From an uncultured Verrucomicrobiales bacterium (GTDB taxonomy: Bacteria > Verrucomicrobiota > Verrucomicrobiae > Limisphaerales > CANJSG01): a DNA stretch of 29,190 bases. Under the pieces are notes generated by a model, which was given only the letters and a program-made list of their open reading frames with translations, made no database searches and was not told the origin of the DNA. Positions 18,701-25,304 of this stretch are shown piece by piece. The translations under genes were made by a program, and so were the position numbers. Where the stretch lies: NCBI GenBank assembly GCA_946480965.1, contig CAMLMI010000014.1, forward strand, positions 1 to 29,190. The letters run 5' to 3'. Positions within the stretch are counted from its first letter, which is position 1. The number at the start of each line of letters is the position of its first letter.

Positions 18701-20799
18701 TCTGGAGCTACTCCAACACCACCGAATGGAACGTCCCGCTGCGCGACCTCCCGTCCGACTGGACCAGCAAGCACTACACCAGCGTCGTGGCGATCTCGCT
18801 CACGAACTCGACGGCCACGGTCACGAACATCTTCCCCACCGTCACCAACATCGTCTTCAACATCGGGCCCCACGGCTACGCCGAGAAGCCCTCGGCCTGG
18901 ACCAGCCGACGCTACGCGCCCGGCCAGATCCAGCAGGCCATCTCCGAGCTCATCCTCGCCCACATGCGGCTGCGCCAGACGATCAACGACACCGCCGGGG
19001 ACCTCGTCGTCTTCCAGAAGGCCCTCGACGTCTTCGCGGCCGACAACCAGACCTACGGCACCATCCGCGACATCAACACCGGGCTGCTCATCGCGGACGA
19101 GGTCCTGGAGAAGGCCAAGTTCGCCAACGACCTCTTCGAGAAATACCAGTCGTCCATCAAGAACGACATCGTGGAGTCGGCCAACCTCGTCGCCGAGGGC
19201 GTGCCCAAGAGCTTCATCGCGGGCGTGGCCGCCGGCGGCGACCTCACCTCCGCCGCGCGTTCGGCCATCGAAGCCGCCGGGTTCGTCACCACCAGCTCGC
19301 TCGACAAGATCGCACTGGCCCGCTACACGGTGATCTCAGCCTTGGAGCTGGCCGTGAACACCGCCCGTCGCCAGGCCGAGTTCCACGGCATCCAGCCGCT
19401 GGAACGCGAGAAGGAGTTGCGCAGCGCCGTCCATGACCTCGGCAACAAGCTGGGCGACATGCAGGGCCGCCTCTGGACCATCAACGAGCGCCTCCGCGAA
19501 TACGACGACAAGCAGCGCGCCGTCCGCTCCCTCGTCGCCCAGGGCGACACCATCCAGGCCGAGCGCGAGATCTTCCGCCAGCGCGCCGCCGCCGTCGTGC
19601 AGGGCTACCGCACCCGCGACGCGGCCTTCCGCATCTTCCGCAACGAGAAGCTGGAGCGCTACAAGACGCTCTTCGACCTCTCCGCCCGGTATGCGCTGCT
19701 CGCGGCCAACGCCTACGACTACGAGACCGGCCTCCTCGGCACCCAGGCCGGGCGGAACTTCAAGGCCCGCATCGTCAATTCCCGCGCATTGGGCGTCGTC
19801 CGTGACGGCGAGCCGCAGTTCGCCGGCAGCAACACCGGCGACCCCGGCCTCTCCGGCGCCCTCGCCGAGATGAAGGCCGACTGGGACGTGGTGCGCGGCC
19901 GGCTCGGCTTCAACAGCCCGGACGCCTACGGCACCACCGCCTCCCTCCGCACGGAGAACTTCCGCATCCTCCCCGGCGCGGAGGGCGACGTGGCCTGGAA
20001 GGACCTGCTCCACCGCTCCCGCATGGCCGACATCCTGGCCGACGCCGACGTGCGCCGCTACTGCCTCCAGCTCGATCCGGGCAACGGCCTGCCCGTCCCG
20101 GGCCTGGTCATCACCTTCAGCACCACGATCTCGGCGGGATTGAACCTCTTTGGCCAGCCCTTGGCCGCGGGCGACCACTACTACAGCCCGAGCTCCTTCG
20201 CGACGAAGCTCTTCGCCGCCGGGGTCGCGCTCGACGGCTACATCGGCATGGCCAACCCCATCGCCAGCAGCGGCGCGGTCGGCTTCGGCGGCGGCGAGTC
20301 GCCGAACGATCCCTCGCTCGCCTTCCTCGATCCCGACGCCCTGGCCGCCACGCCCTACATCTACCTGATCCCCGTGGGCGTGGATTCGATGCGCAGCCCG
20401 CCGCTCGGCGACGCCAGCCGCATCCGCACCTGGAACGTCGAGGACCTCGCGATCCCGCTGCCCTTCAACATCGGCGCGTCGGACTTCGCCAACGGCGGCC
20501 TCTACCAGTCGGTCCAGACGCTGACCGAGCCGCTCTTCACCCTGCGGAAACACCAGGCCTTCCGGCCCGTGTCGGACGCCGCGCTCTTCACGCCGGACAT
20601 CTACTACGGAGGCGACCTGCTGCGGTCGCAGTTCACCAACAACCGGCTCATCGGCCGCTCCGTCTGGAACAGCCAGTGGAAGCTCGTGATCCCCGGCCAG
20701 TCGCTCCTGAACAATCCGAACGAGGGCCTGGAGCGCTTCATCCGCACCGTGCGCGACGTCCAGCTCCACTTCGTGACGTATTCCTACTCCGGCAACTGA
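12751..20799 (+). CDS. Giant exported protein, function unknown
   Basis: 2682 residues; an in-frame ATG at 12763 (MKTFRTSLLGLGLLLGAANA) is an equally good start for the signal peptide. The first ~900 residues are beta-rich and repetitive in style (several GRYQLHWP/GRYTVQWP-like segments). A putative Ig-type domain lies at about 915-1005 (LPDATAVIGQPFSHTV...GAPAWLSVNSFSLVGTPP). A possible calcium loop occurs near 1666 (SPDGNINAEDA). From about 1890 the protein becomes helical, with ALNNAVASFDDAKDV, a coiled coil near 1915-1945 and long charged helices at about 2180-2330. A final beta-like domain ends with WNSQWKLVIPG and VRDVQLHFVTYSYSGN. The helical stalk followed by that ending faintly recalls the C-terminus of insecticidal TcA subunits; this is my inference and is weak. 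It lies 82 bases after the S74 gene and 12 bases before the next. Confidence 0.8.
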   Translation: MNWPMKTFRTSLLGLGLLLGAANAPGQIALPIEYRHVHQGDAWINYRSVAGVPISQVASNPPGSNGLQPTGNESTGVFTPPTAGQFRGAVAYGGVPGLTLENWLAASNSPALQAGSTPFSGEIASEMRLPRASVAGQVVMVLRRAQIGAPYLSRQVSFGFGSVVPPPDKDESGILLSGVPSTAYWLPEPFTTNSHAGQGYYWSPHARQVYAIQPGPLAITWRKATPYSAANPPPGGYVNANGTVSFQTNGANIFLLHTERYIVSGGAVKPPRKIYWTQKSFQNIGLPVRVPTARVGAVNIVYNNNFPKTVDEEYVGVGSSNPTDGGTNAPLPELRTLWYEQQLGNIFAYNAEGRVFVELLGDLRPDGQTYVPLGTEIVDVSKQAFPIDVAVELGERVVPPENGSLEELYPEPLQQGVGSAFAYQHTIAGASRNEFYAIRETLNLNDYLVHWLEEGEAGLKWPKLFGRYQLHWPTDVSRYSHYVRQAAATDAEAAATAVVLQPENAPNIEYQDPLDRPRAKFTPEFKFYTWLDEQYPVHRTLIRYVAGENVAFERVFSWLDSSLRKTNFVGGGIAGSAQKIATNLTAWNTNFNRFDWPEDFALTAPRVVNQTVEVGQRINAPAESDIADGPGYLSGHINREIGTSYNTGIYRDPLTAGFEAANLGAIIPVNAIPDRNRLEVWWFRTNSAKAGPNAGNNLLGFHTVHWPSVIGRYTVQWPASPREIVLASKLGGTGLSTAEALGVIYAQNDPALDGYNPNEEHAIMSGGTPFATRDDLNITTSTNGEYSSHPFVLVDYLHPDGRPAMATFKVLREKPEAGWVFDYLVSAGQRLQPPPPLNFLAKPVEGSGDSAVNYNTEPTGGDGDLPGGWTDDAVNGRYGHYNRFTYRDRKHDFWVYRGPHAGLVPLEAGTYHPADGTFSALPDATAVIGQPFSHTVHVSRQSEYLAMTVTGAPAWLSVNSFSLVGTPPTGSEGTANLQLVVRDLYDDTRVTNTIALEVVALGSTLAQAPLTLLSTNSHTGSVIAFTNRAPFLARSPSPANSFTLRFYYKTEPSFAWPGVANPPAAGSVVPYLRPFDEDTGAYVGDPAAKTTASLEIVYRPFWPVRDPKDSSKAIATLPYGGTVAEPAFELPGVRDFKTAHILYQQSIAAHITNAAHSAVLHDPTRAKYVDITTQFEDRLPAGIRSQSYQGKIYFPDLPPHLVERVFVDPNIGAKGSLGLMGQYKKELLGESYLQLNVLRGSDLAAVHNLCPVADTANRPKWEALVNALVTPVETFHEDLPLAPGTYVPDTSRTVNIGVGDLAVVENANTAVDSYALSATGPGSGYVTLLEASGTAFTQPGDPVEMHIFKVGGGLHRGELKILPSPNPLSELVTFQHSADLAGRFDEYEYEWKIAAPVDGFPPLADATMSRYLSLTAIDADIPRYTLGGAGIQALGDNYVVMRYRPISTNHPLYRAAPTDADWSQWTRPALAEGWIKRVLAGINPFNQRITDLFNNRVNTDVSIITQAGRRWEGDIALNIDTINNYGLIEIYETVLRRGRGLSIESGYNYGPANDALLLAAGYLNDLYMMLGNEAWADAANPTIGIGTADNTYGDIATALFAFRGQVPTLLEEELALLRGRDDVFQPGVEITPVYNRLVWNYTRGIDAGEVIYALNYNIQEKPDQSPDGNINAEDAARMFPQGHGDAYGHYLTAIKGYYSLLLNSYFDWVPRIEAVNVLGQPVSVDYQDERKFAAAAAALARAGRQTFDLTWRKDYQPVATAGWAHFSPTRINAQRSYISAVDGATNHPVRHFGMDQWASRVGQGSYLNWIVGNALVPHEDPIPTHEGIQKVDRTTVPELQELATLGGGLQTAMDNAEGGLSPLGIPEGGLAFDINPYPVVAGQNGAHFEQIYQRATAALNNAVASFDDAKDVTRLMRSEQDSLAELQNTVAQQEQAYTVALIDLYGTPYPDDIGPGKLYPQGYAGPDLIHYAYVDLPETKFQEIWSYSNTTEWNVPLRDLPSDWTSKHYTSVVAISLTNSTATVTNIFPTVTNIVFNIGPHGYAEKPSAWTSRRYAPGQIQQAISELILAHMRLRQTINDTAGDLVVFQKALDVFAADNQTYGTIRDINTGLLIADEVLEKAKFANDLFEKYQSSIKNDIVESANLVAEGVPKSFIAGVAAGGDLTSAARSAIEAAGFVTTSSLDKIALARYTVISALELAVNTARRQAEFHGIQPLEREKELRSAVHDLGNKLGDMQGRLWTINERLREYDDKQRAVRSLVAQGDTIQAEREIFRQRAAAVVQGYRTRDAAFRIFRNEKLERYKTLFDLSARYALLAANAYDYETGLLGTQAGRNFKARIVNSRALGVVRDGEPQFAGSNTGDPGLSGALAEMKADWDVVRGRLGFNSPDAYGTTASLRTENFRILPGAEGDVAWKDLLHRSRMADILADADVRRYCLQLDPGNGLPVPGLVITFSTTISAGLNLFGQPLAAGDHYYSPSSFATKLFAAGVALDGYIGMANPIASSGAVGFGGGESPNDPSLAFLDPDALAATPYIYLIPVGVDSMRSPPLGDASRIRTWNVEDLAIPLPFNIGASDFANGGLYQSVQTLTEPLFTLRKHQAFRPVSDAALFTPDIYYGGDLLRSQFTNNRLIGRSVWNSQWKLVIPGQSLLNNPNEGLERFIRTVRDVQLHFVTYSYSGN

Positions 20800-20811
20800 C
20801 CCGTGCTCCCC

Positions 20812-21657
20812 ATGAAAAGCCCGATCCAAGCCTCCCGTCGGTTCATCGGAGCCGTCGTCCTTTCCGCGCTGGCCTCGTCGCTGGTGGCCTTTCCGCCCGC
20901 GCCCCACCACGTCGTCCACGGCACCATCCGCGACGAGCTGGGCACGCCGCTCGCCGCCGGTTCCGCCACCGTCCTTTTCGAGGCGGCGTCCGGCGTGACC
21001 CTCACCACCGGCATCATCCTCGGCAACGAGCCGGGCGTGAACTACAGCCTCGTCGTCCCGATGGACGCGGGCGTGACCGAGGATCTCTACAAGGCCACGG
21101 CGCTGAAACCGACCGTGCCGTTCTCCATCCGCGTCCGCATCGGCGGCGTGAACTACCTGCCCATCCAGATGCAGGGCCGGTTCGCCGCCCTCGGCCAGCC
21201 GGGACGCAAGACCCGGCTCGATCTCACCCTCGGCGCGGACACCGACGGCGACGGCCTGCCCGACGCCTGGGAACGAGCCCTCCTCGCCGCCCTCGGCGGC
21301 AACCGCACCCTCGCCGACATCCGGGGCGACGGCGACGACGACGGCGACGGCCTCAGCAACCTCCAAGAATACCTCGCGGGCACCTACGCCTTCGACAAGG
21401 AGGACGGTTTCAGCCTGAAGATCGAACGTCTCGAAGCCGGCAAGCCCGTGCTCAAGTTCCTCGCCATTCGCGGCCGTTCCTACCAGATCCAGGCCTCCAC
21501 CGATCTCTCCACCTGGACCGCCGTCCCCTTCGAGGTGGTCGGCCAGACCGCTGCGGCGGCCACCGTCCTGAACGCCACGGACACCCGGCTGCGCGAACTG
21601 CGCGCCACCCCTCCGTCCGGCCAAGGCCCCGCCTTCTACCGTCTCGTCACCCAGTAG
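20812..21657 (+). CDS. Exported protein with thrombospondin type 3-like calcium repeats
   Basis: 281 residues from the ATG at 20812, the start of a signal peptide (MKSPIQASRRFIGAVVLSAL, cleavage near VA-FPP); a GTG at 20803 is in frame. Residues about 30-130 look like a carboxypeptidase-regulatory or CNA-B-like beta domain (HGTIRDELGTPLAAGSATV). Residues about 143-195 hold two acidic loops, DTDGDGLPDAWE and GDDDGDGLSNLQEYLAGT, typical thrombospondin type 3 calcium-binding repeats. The C-terminal ~85 residues (FLAIRGRSYQIQASTDLSTW...AFYRLVTQ) form a domain also found at the end of the protein encoded at 22293. The gene sits 12 bases after the giant gene and 15 before the next one. An extracellular structural or adhesive role is likely; no enzyme motif is seen. 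Confidence 0.8.
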   Translation: MKSPIQASRRFIGAVVLSALASSLVAFPPAPHHVVHGTIRDELGTPLAAGSATVLFEAASGVTLTTGIILGNEPGVNYSLVVPMDAGVTEDLYKATALKPTVPFSIRVRIGGVNYLPIQMQGRFAALGQPGRKTRLDLTLGADTDGDGLPDAWERALLAALGGNRTLADIRGDGDDDGDGLSNLQEYLAGTYAFDKEDGFSLKIERLEAGKPVLKFLAIRGRSYQIQASTDLSTWTAVPFEVVGQTAAAATVLNATDTRLRELRATPPSGQGPAFYRLVTQ

Positions 21658-21672
21658 CGCGCCCCGCGAGCG

Positions 21673-22296
21673 ATGACGCCGCCGTCCCCATTCCCCCGAC
21701 CGGTTCCCCGTGGCCGACTCCCGGTGATCGTCACGGGTGCCCTCTTGACCGCCGCTTTCATCGTGTTCGCCACCCAGCGGTGGAACCGGAACGCGGTGCC
21801 CGCTCCCGTCCCGAAGTCCGAACTCGTCCAGCGCGACGGTCGCATCCATCGGATCGGGTCCGACCAGGCCTTCACCGGCGTCATGGTCGAACACTATGCC
21901 GATGGTTCCCTGCGTTCCCGGACCACTTTCCGGGACGGTCTGATGGACGGCCCCTGTGAAGGCTGGCACACCAACGGCGTTCGCCAGTCGGTCGAATTCT
22001 TCCGCAGCGGCGTCTCCGACGGCGTCCGCACCAAGTGGCACCCCTCCGGCGCCAAGCTCTCGGAAGCCACCATCGTCGCGGGCCGGATCGAGGGCGTCTT
22101 CCGTTCCTGGCACGAGAACGGCCAGTTGGCCGAGGAGATCGCCATGGCCCACAACGAACCCGCCGGCGAGGCCCGGGCCTGGTATCCCAGCGGCTACCTC
22201 CGCGCCGCCGTCGGGACCAACCTCTCCGCCCAAACCGAACGCCGCCACTGGCGGGACGGCGAAACGCGCGTCTGGCCGGAAATCGCCGCCCCATGA
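21673..22296 (+). CDS. Membrane-anchored MORN-like repeat protein (YwqK-type)
   Basis: 207 residues. One N-terminal hydrophobic segment (about 17-36, LPVIVTGALLTAAFIVFATQ) follows a basic, proline-rich start and should act as a signal anchor with the rest outside. Residues about 60-200 contain about five short repeats of the form 'G....WH.NG.......F..G...G' (GPCEGWHTNGVRQSVEFFRSG, VRTKWHPSGAKLSEA, VFRSWHENGQLAEEI, ARAWYPSGYLRAAV), the MORN_2 pattern. Such proteins are often labelled 'YwqK family antitoxin', after one gene in Bacillus subtilis; a binding or protective role is possible but not shown. Its stop overlaps the next start in ATGA, so it is coupled to the last gene of the cluster. Confidence 0.8.
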   Translation: MTPPSPFPRPVPRGRLPVIVTGALLTAAFIVFATQRWNRNAVPAPVPKSELVQRDGRIHRIGSDQAFTGVMVEHYADGSLRSRTTFRDGLMDGPCEGWHTNGVRQSVEFFRSGVSDGVRTKWHPSGAKLSEATIVAGRIEGVFRSWHENGQLAEEIAMAHNEPAGEARAWYPSGYLRAAVGTNLSAQTERRHWRDGETRVWPEIAAP

Positions 22297-23057
22297 AGAC
22301 CCATTCGCCTCCTGCCCTGGTCCGGGGCGTCCTCGCCGTTCTCCTGCTGGCGACCACTGCGGCCCGGTCCGCCGAGACCGACCACCACGGCCTCGACGCC
22401 GGCGGCGGCCGCAGCGCCTCCGCCTCCTACCGTAACCACGGCTCGCTCGGCGGTCTTGGCGGCCTGAACACCGGCCCCGTCTCCGGCATCGTCAACCGCG
22501 CCGGATTCGCCGCTCAGTTGAACGAGGCTCCGGAGCTGCCCGTCCGCGTGCTCGAACGCGTCCCAGGCCAGCCCTTGAAGATCGATTCCGCCCTTCTGGC
22601 CCAGGGCCTCGCCGATCCCGAGGGCGATCCTTTCGCCGTCACCGGCATCGCCGCCCTCAGCGCGGCCAATGTCCCCCTCCGGCAAGAGGGCCGCTGGTTG
22701 CTCTACGAGGCCGGTCCCGCCGCTCCCGCCACCGACACGTTCACCTACCGCGTCACCGATGCCTTGGGCGACCAGGCCGAGGGCATGGTCACGGTCGTGG
22801 CGGGTTCCGGCACCGGCATCGGCCCCAGCCTGACCCTGCTCCGCATCGAGCCCGTTACCCCGGGCCTCTCCTATCGCATCTCCTTCGTCGGCATCCCCGG
22901 CCGGAGCTACCGCGTGGAAACCACGACGAACCTCGTCGATGGACCCTGGACGACGCTGAGTTTCGGTTTGGCCGGTCCCGATGGTCTTTACGCGGTCACG
23001 AACACTCCGTTGGCCGTCGAAGAGGCCCGCTTCTACCGCTCATTTCGCCAACCGTAG
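22293..23057 (+). CDS. Exported cadherin-like protein
   Basis: 254 residues from the ATG inside the ATGA overlap; the longer upstream frame is a shadow of the MORN-like gene. The signal peptide is clear (MKTHSPPALVRGVLAVLLLA, cleavage near ARS-AE). The segment LDAGGGRSASASYRNHGSLGGLGG after it is a pattern I associate with many verrucomicrobial exported proteins. Residues about 95-170 form a cadherin-like or tandem-Ig domain (GLADPEGDPFAVTGI...DTFTYRVTDALGDQAEG). The last ~80 residues (SYRISFVGIPGRSYRVETTTN...ARFYRSFRQP) are the same domain that ends the protein encoded at 20812. It is the last gene of the cluster, and its final 18 bases overlap the convergent PEP-CTERM gene. Confidence 0.8.
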   Translation: MKTHSPPALVRGVLAVLLLATTAARSAETDHHGLDAGGGRSASASYRNHGSLGGLGGLNTGPVSGIVNRAGFAAQLNEAPELPVRVLERVPGQPLKIDSALLAQGLADPEGDPFAVTGIAALSAANVPLRQEGRWLLYEAGPAAPATDTFTYRVTDALGDQAEGMVTVVAGSGTGIGPSLTLLRIEPVTPGLSYRISFVGIPGRSYRVETTTNLVDGPWTTLSFGLAGPDGLYAVTNTPLAVEEARFYRSFRQP

Positions 23058-24596
23058 GCGACGCTTTCCGCCCAAGGCCAAGCAGGCAGCACCCAGAGCG
23101 ATCAATCCCCCGGTGGCGGGTTCCGGCACCGCGTAGGCCAGCACCAGGTTGTTGCCCTGCACCAGCACCTGGAACTGTCCGCCCGCGCCTCCGCTGAACT
23201 CCGCAGCGTCGATCTCCACCGCCGTCGGATCGAAGCCCGTGATGCCGCTCCCGGTGGTGACGATGGTCCACGCGTAAACGCCTTGGCTGTCGAAATCGAA
23301 GACCGCGCCCGCTTGGCCGTTGGGCTGGAGGGAGACCAGCTTCAAATGGAGCGGCTTCACGGCCGTGGTCGCCAAGGTCAGATCGCCGATCACAAAGACC
23401 TGGTCGTGGCCGGGAGACCCGCCCGCAGAGCCTTCGGCCGAATCCATCTCCACCACCAGAATCGAGTCTTCCTCCAACCGCAGCGAACCCGCCGTGAGCC
23501 GACCGATCCGATCTTCCGCGTCGTCGCCGCCCGGACTGAGGATCGCTCCTTCCTCCACGATCAACGGTCCCGCGATGCTGCCCGCCCCCCCGATCTCCGC
23601 CCCGTTCCGCACCCGCACGTCTCCGCTGCCCGTGGCGCTGCCGGCCGTGTTGTCCACCACCAGCCGGCCTTCCGCTACCTCCGTGCCGCCGCTGTAGGTG
23701 CCGGCTCCGGAGAGCGTCAAAGTGCCCGTGCCCGTCTTCGTGAGTTTGGCCGCGCCGCCGCTGTCTTCGAGCCCCCCGCTGAAAGTCGTCGCCGTTTCCA
23801 CGCGCAACGCCTGCGATCCCAGCAAACGGGCGTTGCCGGAGAACGTCATCGCCTGCGCCCCGCCGAACGTCACCCCGCCGCCGAGATTCACCGCGTTCCC
23901 GATCAGTCTCGGGGCCGCGTCCCGCACCGTCAGCTCCGTGTCGAAGAGGTTCAGCGCGCCCACATGGTCCTCCTCCAGCTCGAGATGCAGCGCCCAGCTC
24001 CGCAACATGTGGAGCGCCCCGAGCGAAGCGTCCGCCGCCAGCAGCCGGTATTCGCCCTCGGTCGGCAATTGCTCCAGCACCAACAATCCAGCCGTGCGCG
24101 GCGAACCCGCGACCACCACGTCCGGATCGGCCAGCCGACCATCCGGCTCCCACGTGCCCGTCAGCGGACCGCCCAACGGCGTGGTCGCATTGCCGAACAG
24201 CGTCTGCCGATAGACATGCACGTCCCCGTTGGCCGCGCCGTCGGCGAAAGTCAGCGCGAAGCCCTCCGTGTCCCCGTAGCCGAGTTGCCCAGGCGCGCTC
24301 TTCCCCGCCCGGTTCAGGAGCACGGACAAGGCGCTGCCGTGCCCCAGCGCCAGATGGAGATCCCCGTTGAACCCCTCTCCCGCCGCCACCGGTCGCAGTT
24401 CCACCGAGACCTCCGCCCGTGCGATCGGTCCGTTGTCCCCCACCACCGTCCGCGCCTCCAACAGTTCGCCCCCGTCCGGGATCGTCCCGTCCACGTCGAA
24501 CCGGTAATGGAGCATCACCTGGCCCGAGACCGGCGCCACCATCGCGGCCCAGGCCACCGGAAGAACCACGAGGGAAAAGGCGATGCGCTTGTTCAT
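23040..24596 (-). CDS. PEP-CTERM protein with autotransporter-type beta repeat
   Basis: 518 residues from the ATG at 24596 (MNKRIAFSLVVLPVAWAAMV, signal peptide with cleavage near VSG-QV); the frame upstream is non-coding. A passenger-like repeat lies at about 284-350 (LTKTGTGTLTLSGAGTYSGGTEV, then GRLVVDNTAGSATGSG and an EGAILSPGG turn), the autotransporter-associated beta strand motif. The last 30 residues are a standard PEP-CTERM signal: VPEPATGG, a hydrophobic stretch GLIALGAACLALGG, and the basic tail KRRLRLAK. Such proteins are cut and delivered to the surface or matrix by an exosortase, which must be encoded elsewhere. An exopolysaccharide or biofilm link is usual for the class but not shown here. 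It converges on the seven-gene operon with an 18-base tail overlap. Confidence 0.92.
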   Translation of the reverse strand: MNKRIAFSLVVLPVAWAAMVAPVSGQVMLHYRFDVDGTIPDGGELLEARTVVGDNGPIARAEVSVELRPVAAGEGFNGDLHLALGHGSALSVLLNRAGKSAPGQLGYGDTEGFALTFADGAANGDVHVYRQTLFGNATTPLGGPLTGTWEPDGRLADPDVVVAGSPRTAGLLVLEQLPTEGEYRLLAADASLGALHMLRSWALHLELEEDHVGALNLFDTELTVRDAAPRLIGNAVNLGGGVTFGGAQAMTFSGNARLLGSQALRVETATTFSGGLEDSGGAAKLTKTGTGTLTLSGAGTYSGGTEVAEGRLVVDNTAGSATGSGDVRVRNGAEIGGAGSIAGPLIVEEGAILSPGGDDAEDRIGRLTAGSLRLEEDSILVVEMDSAEGSAGGSPGHDQVFVIGDLTLATTAVKPLHLKLVSLQPNGQAGAVFDFDSQGVYAWTIVTTGSGITGFDPTAVEIDAAEFSGGAGGQFQVLVQGNNLVLAYAVPEPATGGLIALGAACLALGGKRRLRLAK

Positions 24597-24908
24597 GGTG
24601 AGAAGATGTGCAGGATCGGCCGCCGGACTTTCGGACCACAAGAAGCAACCCTGTCCCCGTCCGCCATGATGCGGGAACCCGCCGCCTTTCCTCGCCGTCC
24701 TCTTCCGGCCATTGCCGCCGCCGGTTCTGACCAATCGCCGCCCCGACCACAACGCCAAACCTTCCCCGCCCCGGACATTCCCCCGCCCGCGACGCCCTGC
24801 CCGATCCCGCGCCCCCCGGCGGACGGGAGAGAGTGCCCGATGAACGAACGAACGGAAGAACGGCCGATTTCTCCAATGGCCCTCACAAGACCAAATGCCA
24901 AACGGGGT
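24597..24908. other. Non-coding region upstream of the PEP-CTERM gene
   Basis: About 310 bases between the PEP-CTERM start and the tRNA. It should hold the PEP-CTERM promoter on the minus strand, but I see no convincing -35/-10 pair. The open frames through it are antisense or leader extensions with unprotein-like composition. A small GAAC tandem (GAACGAACGAACGG, near 24843-24856) is the only repeat seen. Confidence 0.4.
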
Positions 24909-24996
24909 TGGTGCCGGTGGTGGGACTCGAACCCACACGAGTTTTGAGGCTCCCGGGATTTTAAGTCCCGTGCGTCTGCCATTTCGCCACACCGGC
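24909..24996 (-). tRNA. tRNA-Leu (anticodon UAA)
   Basis: Read on the minus strand, the acceptor stem GCCGGTG (24990-24996) pairs fully with CACCGGC (24913-24919). The D-arm GGCGAAATGGCAGACGC follows. The anticodon stem CGGGA/TCCCG encloses the loop CTTAAAA with anticodon TAA. A long variable arm typical of class II tRNAs (GGGAGCCTCAAAACTCGT) comes next, and the T-arm GTGGGTTCGAGTCCCAC is canonical. The discriminator base is A (24912), as required for leucine, and the CCA end is encoded (24909-24911). The gene reads UUA and probably UUG codons. It stands alone between protein genes. Confidence 0.97.
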
Positions 24997-25304
24997 CCGG
25001 TGGTTGCCTCCGTTCAAGCCCGGCCTTCCTACGCAACCCGGAAGCCAGGAGCAAGCGTGGCGTCTCGGCGGGAAAGGATCGGCTAGCGGGATTGGCCACG
25101 AAAAGGCGTAAGTGGGCGCAAAAGATTGGGGAAGGACGTCGATTGGGCCGACCGTTCAACAGCCTGCCTTTCCGCCGTATGAGGGCACGCGGCCTGCAAC
25201 CGAATCGGAGAAATCAATGCGTGCGGAGGAACCTCCTCCCCGGTTTCGGTGACGGCGGCGGGCTTGTGGCTGGATGCGGAGAGAGGTCATGATGGGGCCT
25301 CGCC
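24997..25304. other. Non-coding region between the tRNA and the chitinase-like gene
   Basis: About 308 bases. It should contain the promoters for the tRNA (minus strand) and for the glycoside hydrolase (plus strand), but no box pair stands out. No open frame in it looks like a protein and no hairpin or repeat was noticed. Confidence 0.35.

Noticed and set aside
12646..18963. Open frame of 2105 codons on the minus strand opposite the giant gene
   Set aside because: It is low-complexity in composition (Gly, Val, Glu, Asp, Arg), has no recognisable domain and lies antisense to a coherent exported protein. GC-rich codon bias removes stops from the opposite frame.
10902..20799. Prophage or tailocin
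   Set aside because: Only the S74 domain is phage-like. No capsid, tail tube, sheath, baseplate, lysis or integrase gene is present, and the proteins carry signal peptides.
19336..22248. Minus-strand open frame of 970 codons across four plus-strand genes
   Set aside because: It spans gene boundaries with the same antisense composition and has no domain.
22035..22292. Upstream extension of the cadherin-like gene
   Set aside because: It overlaps the MORN-like gene in another frame; the signal peptide begins at 22293.
24909..25304. Integration site of a mobile island at the tRNA-Leu gene
   Set aside because: No integrase and no direct repeat of the tRNA 3' end was noticed nearby.
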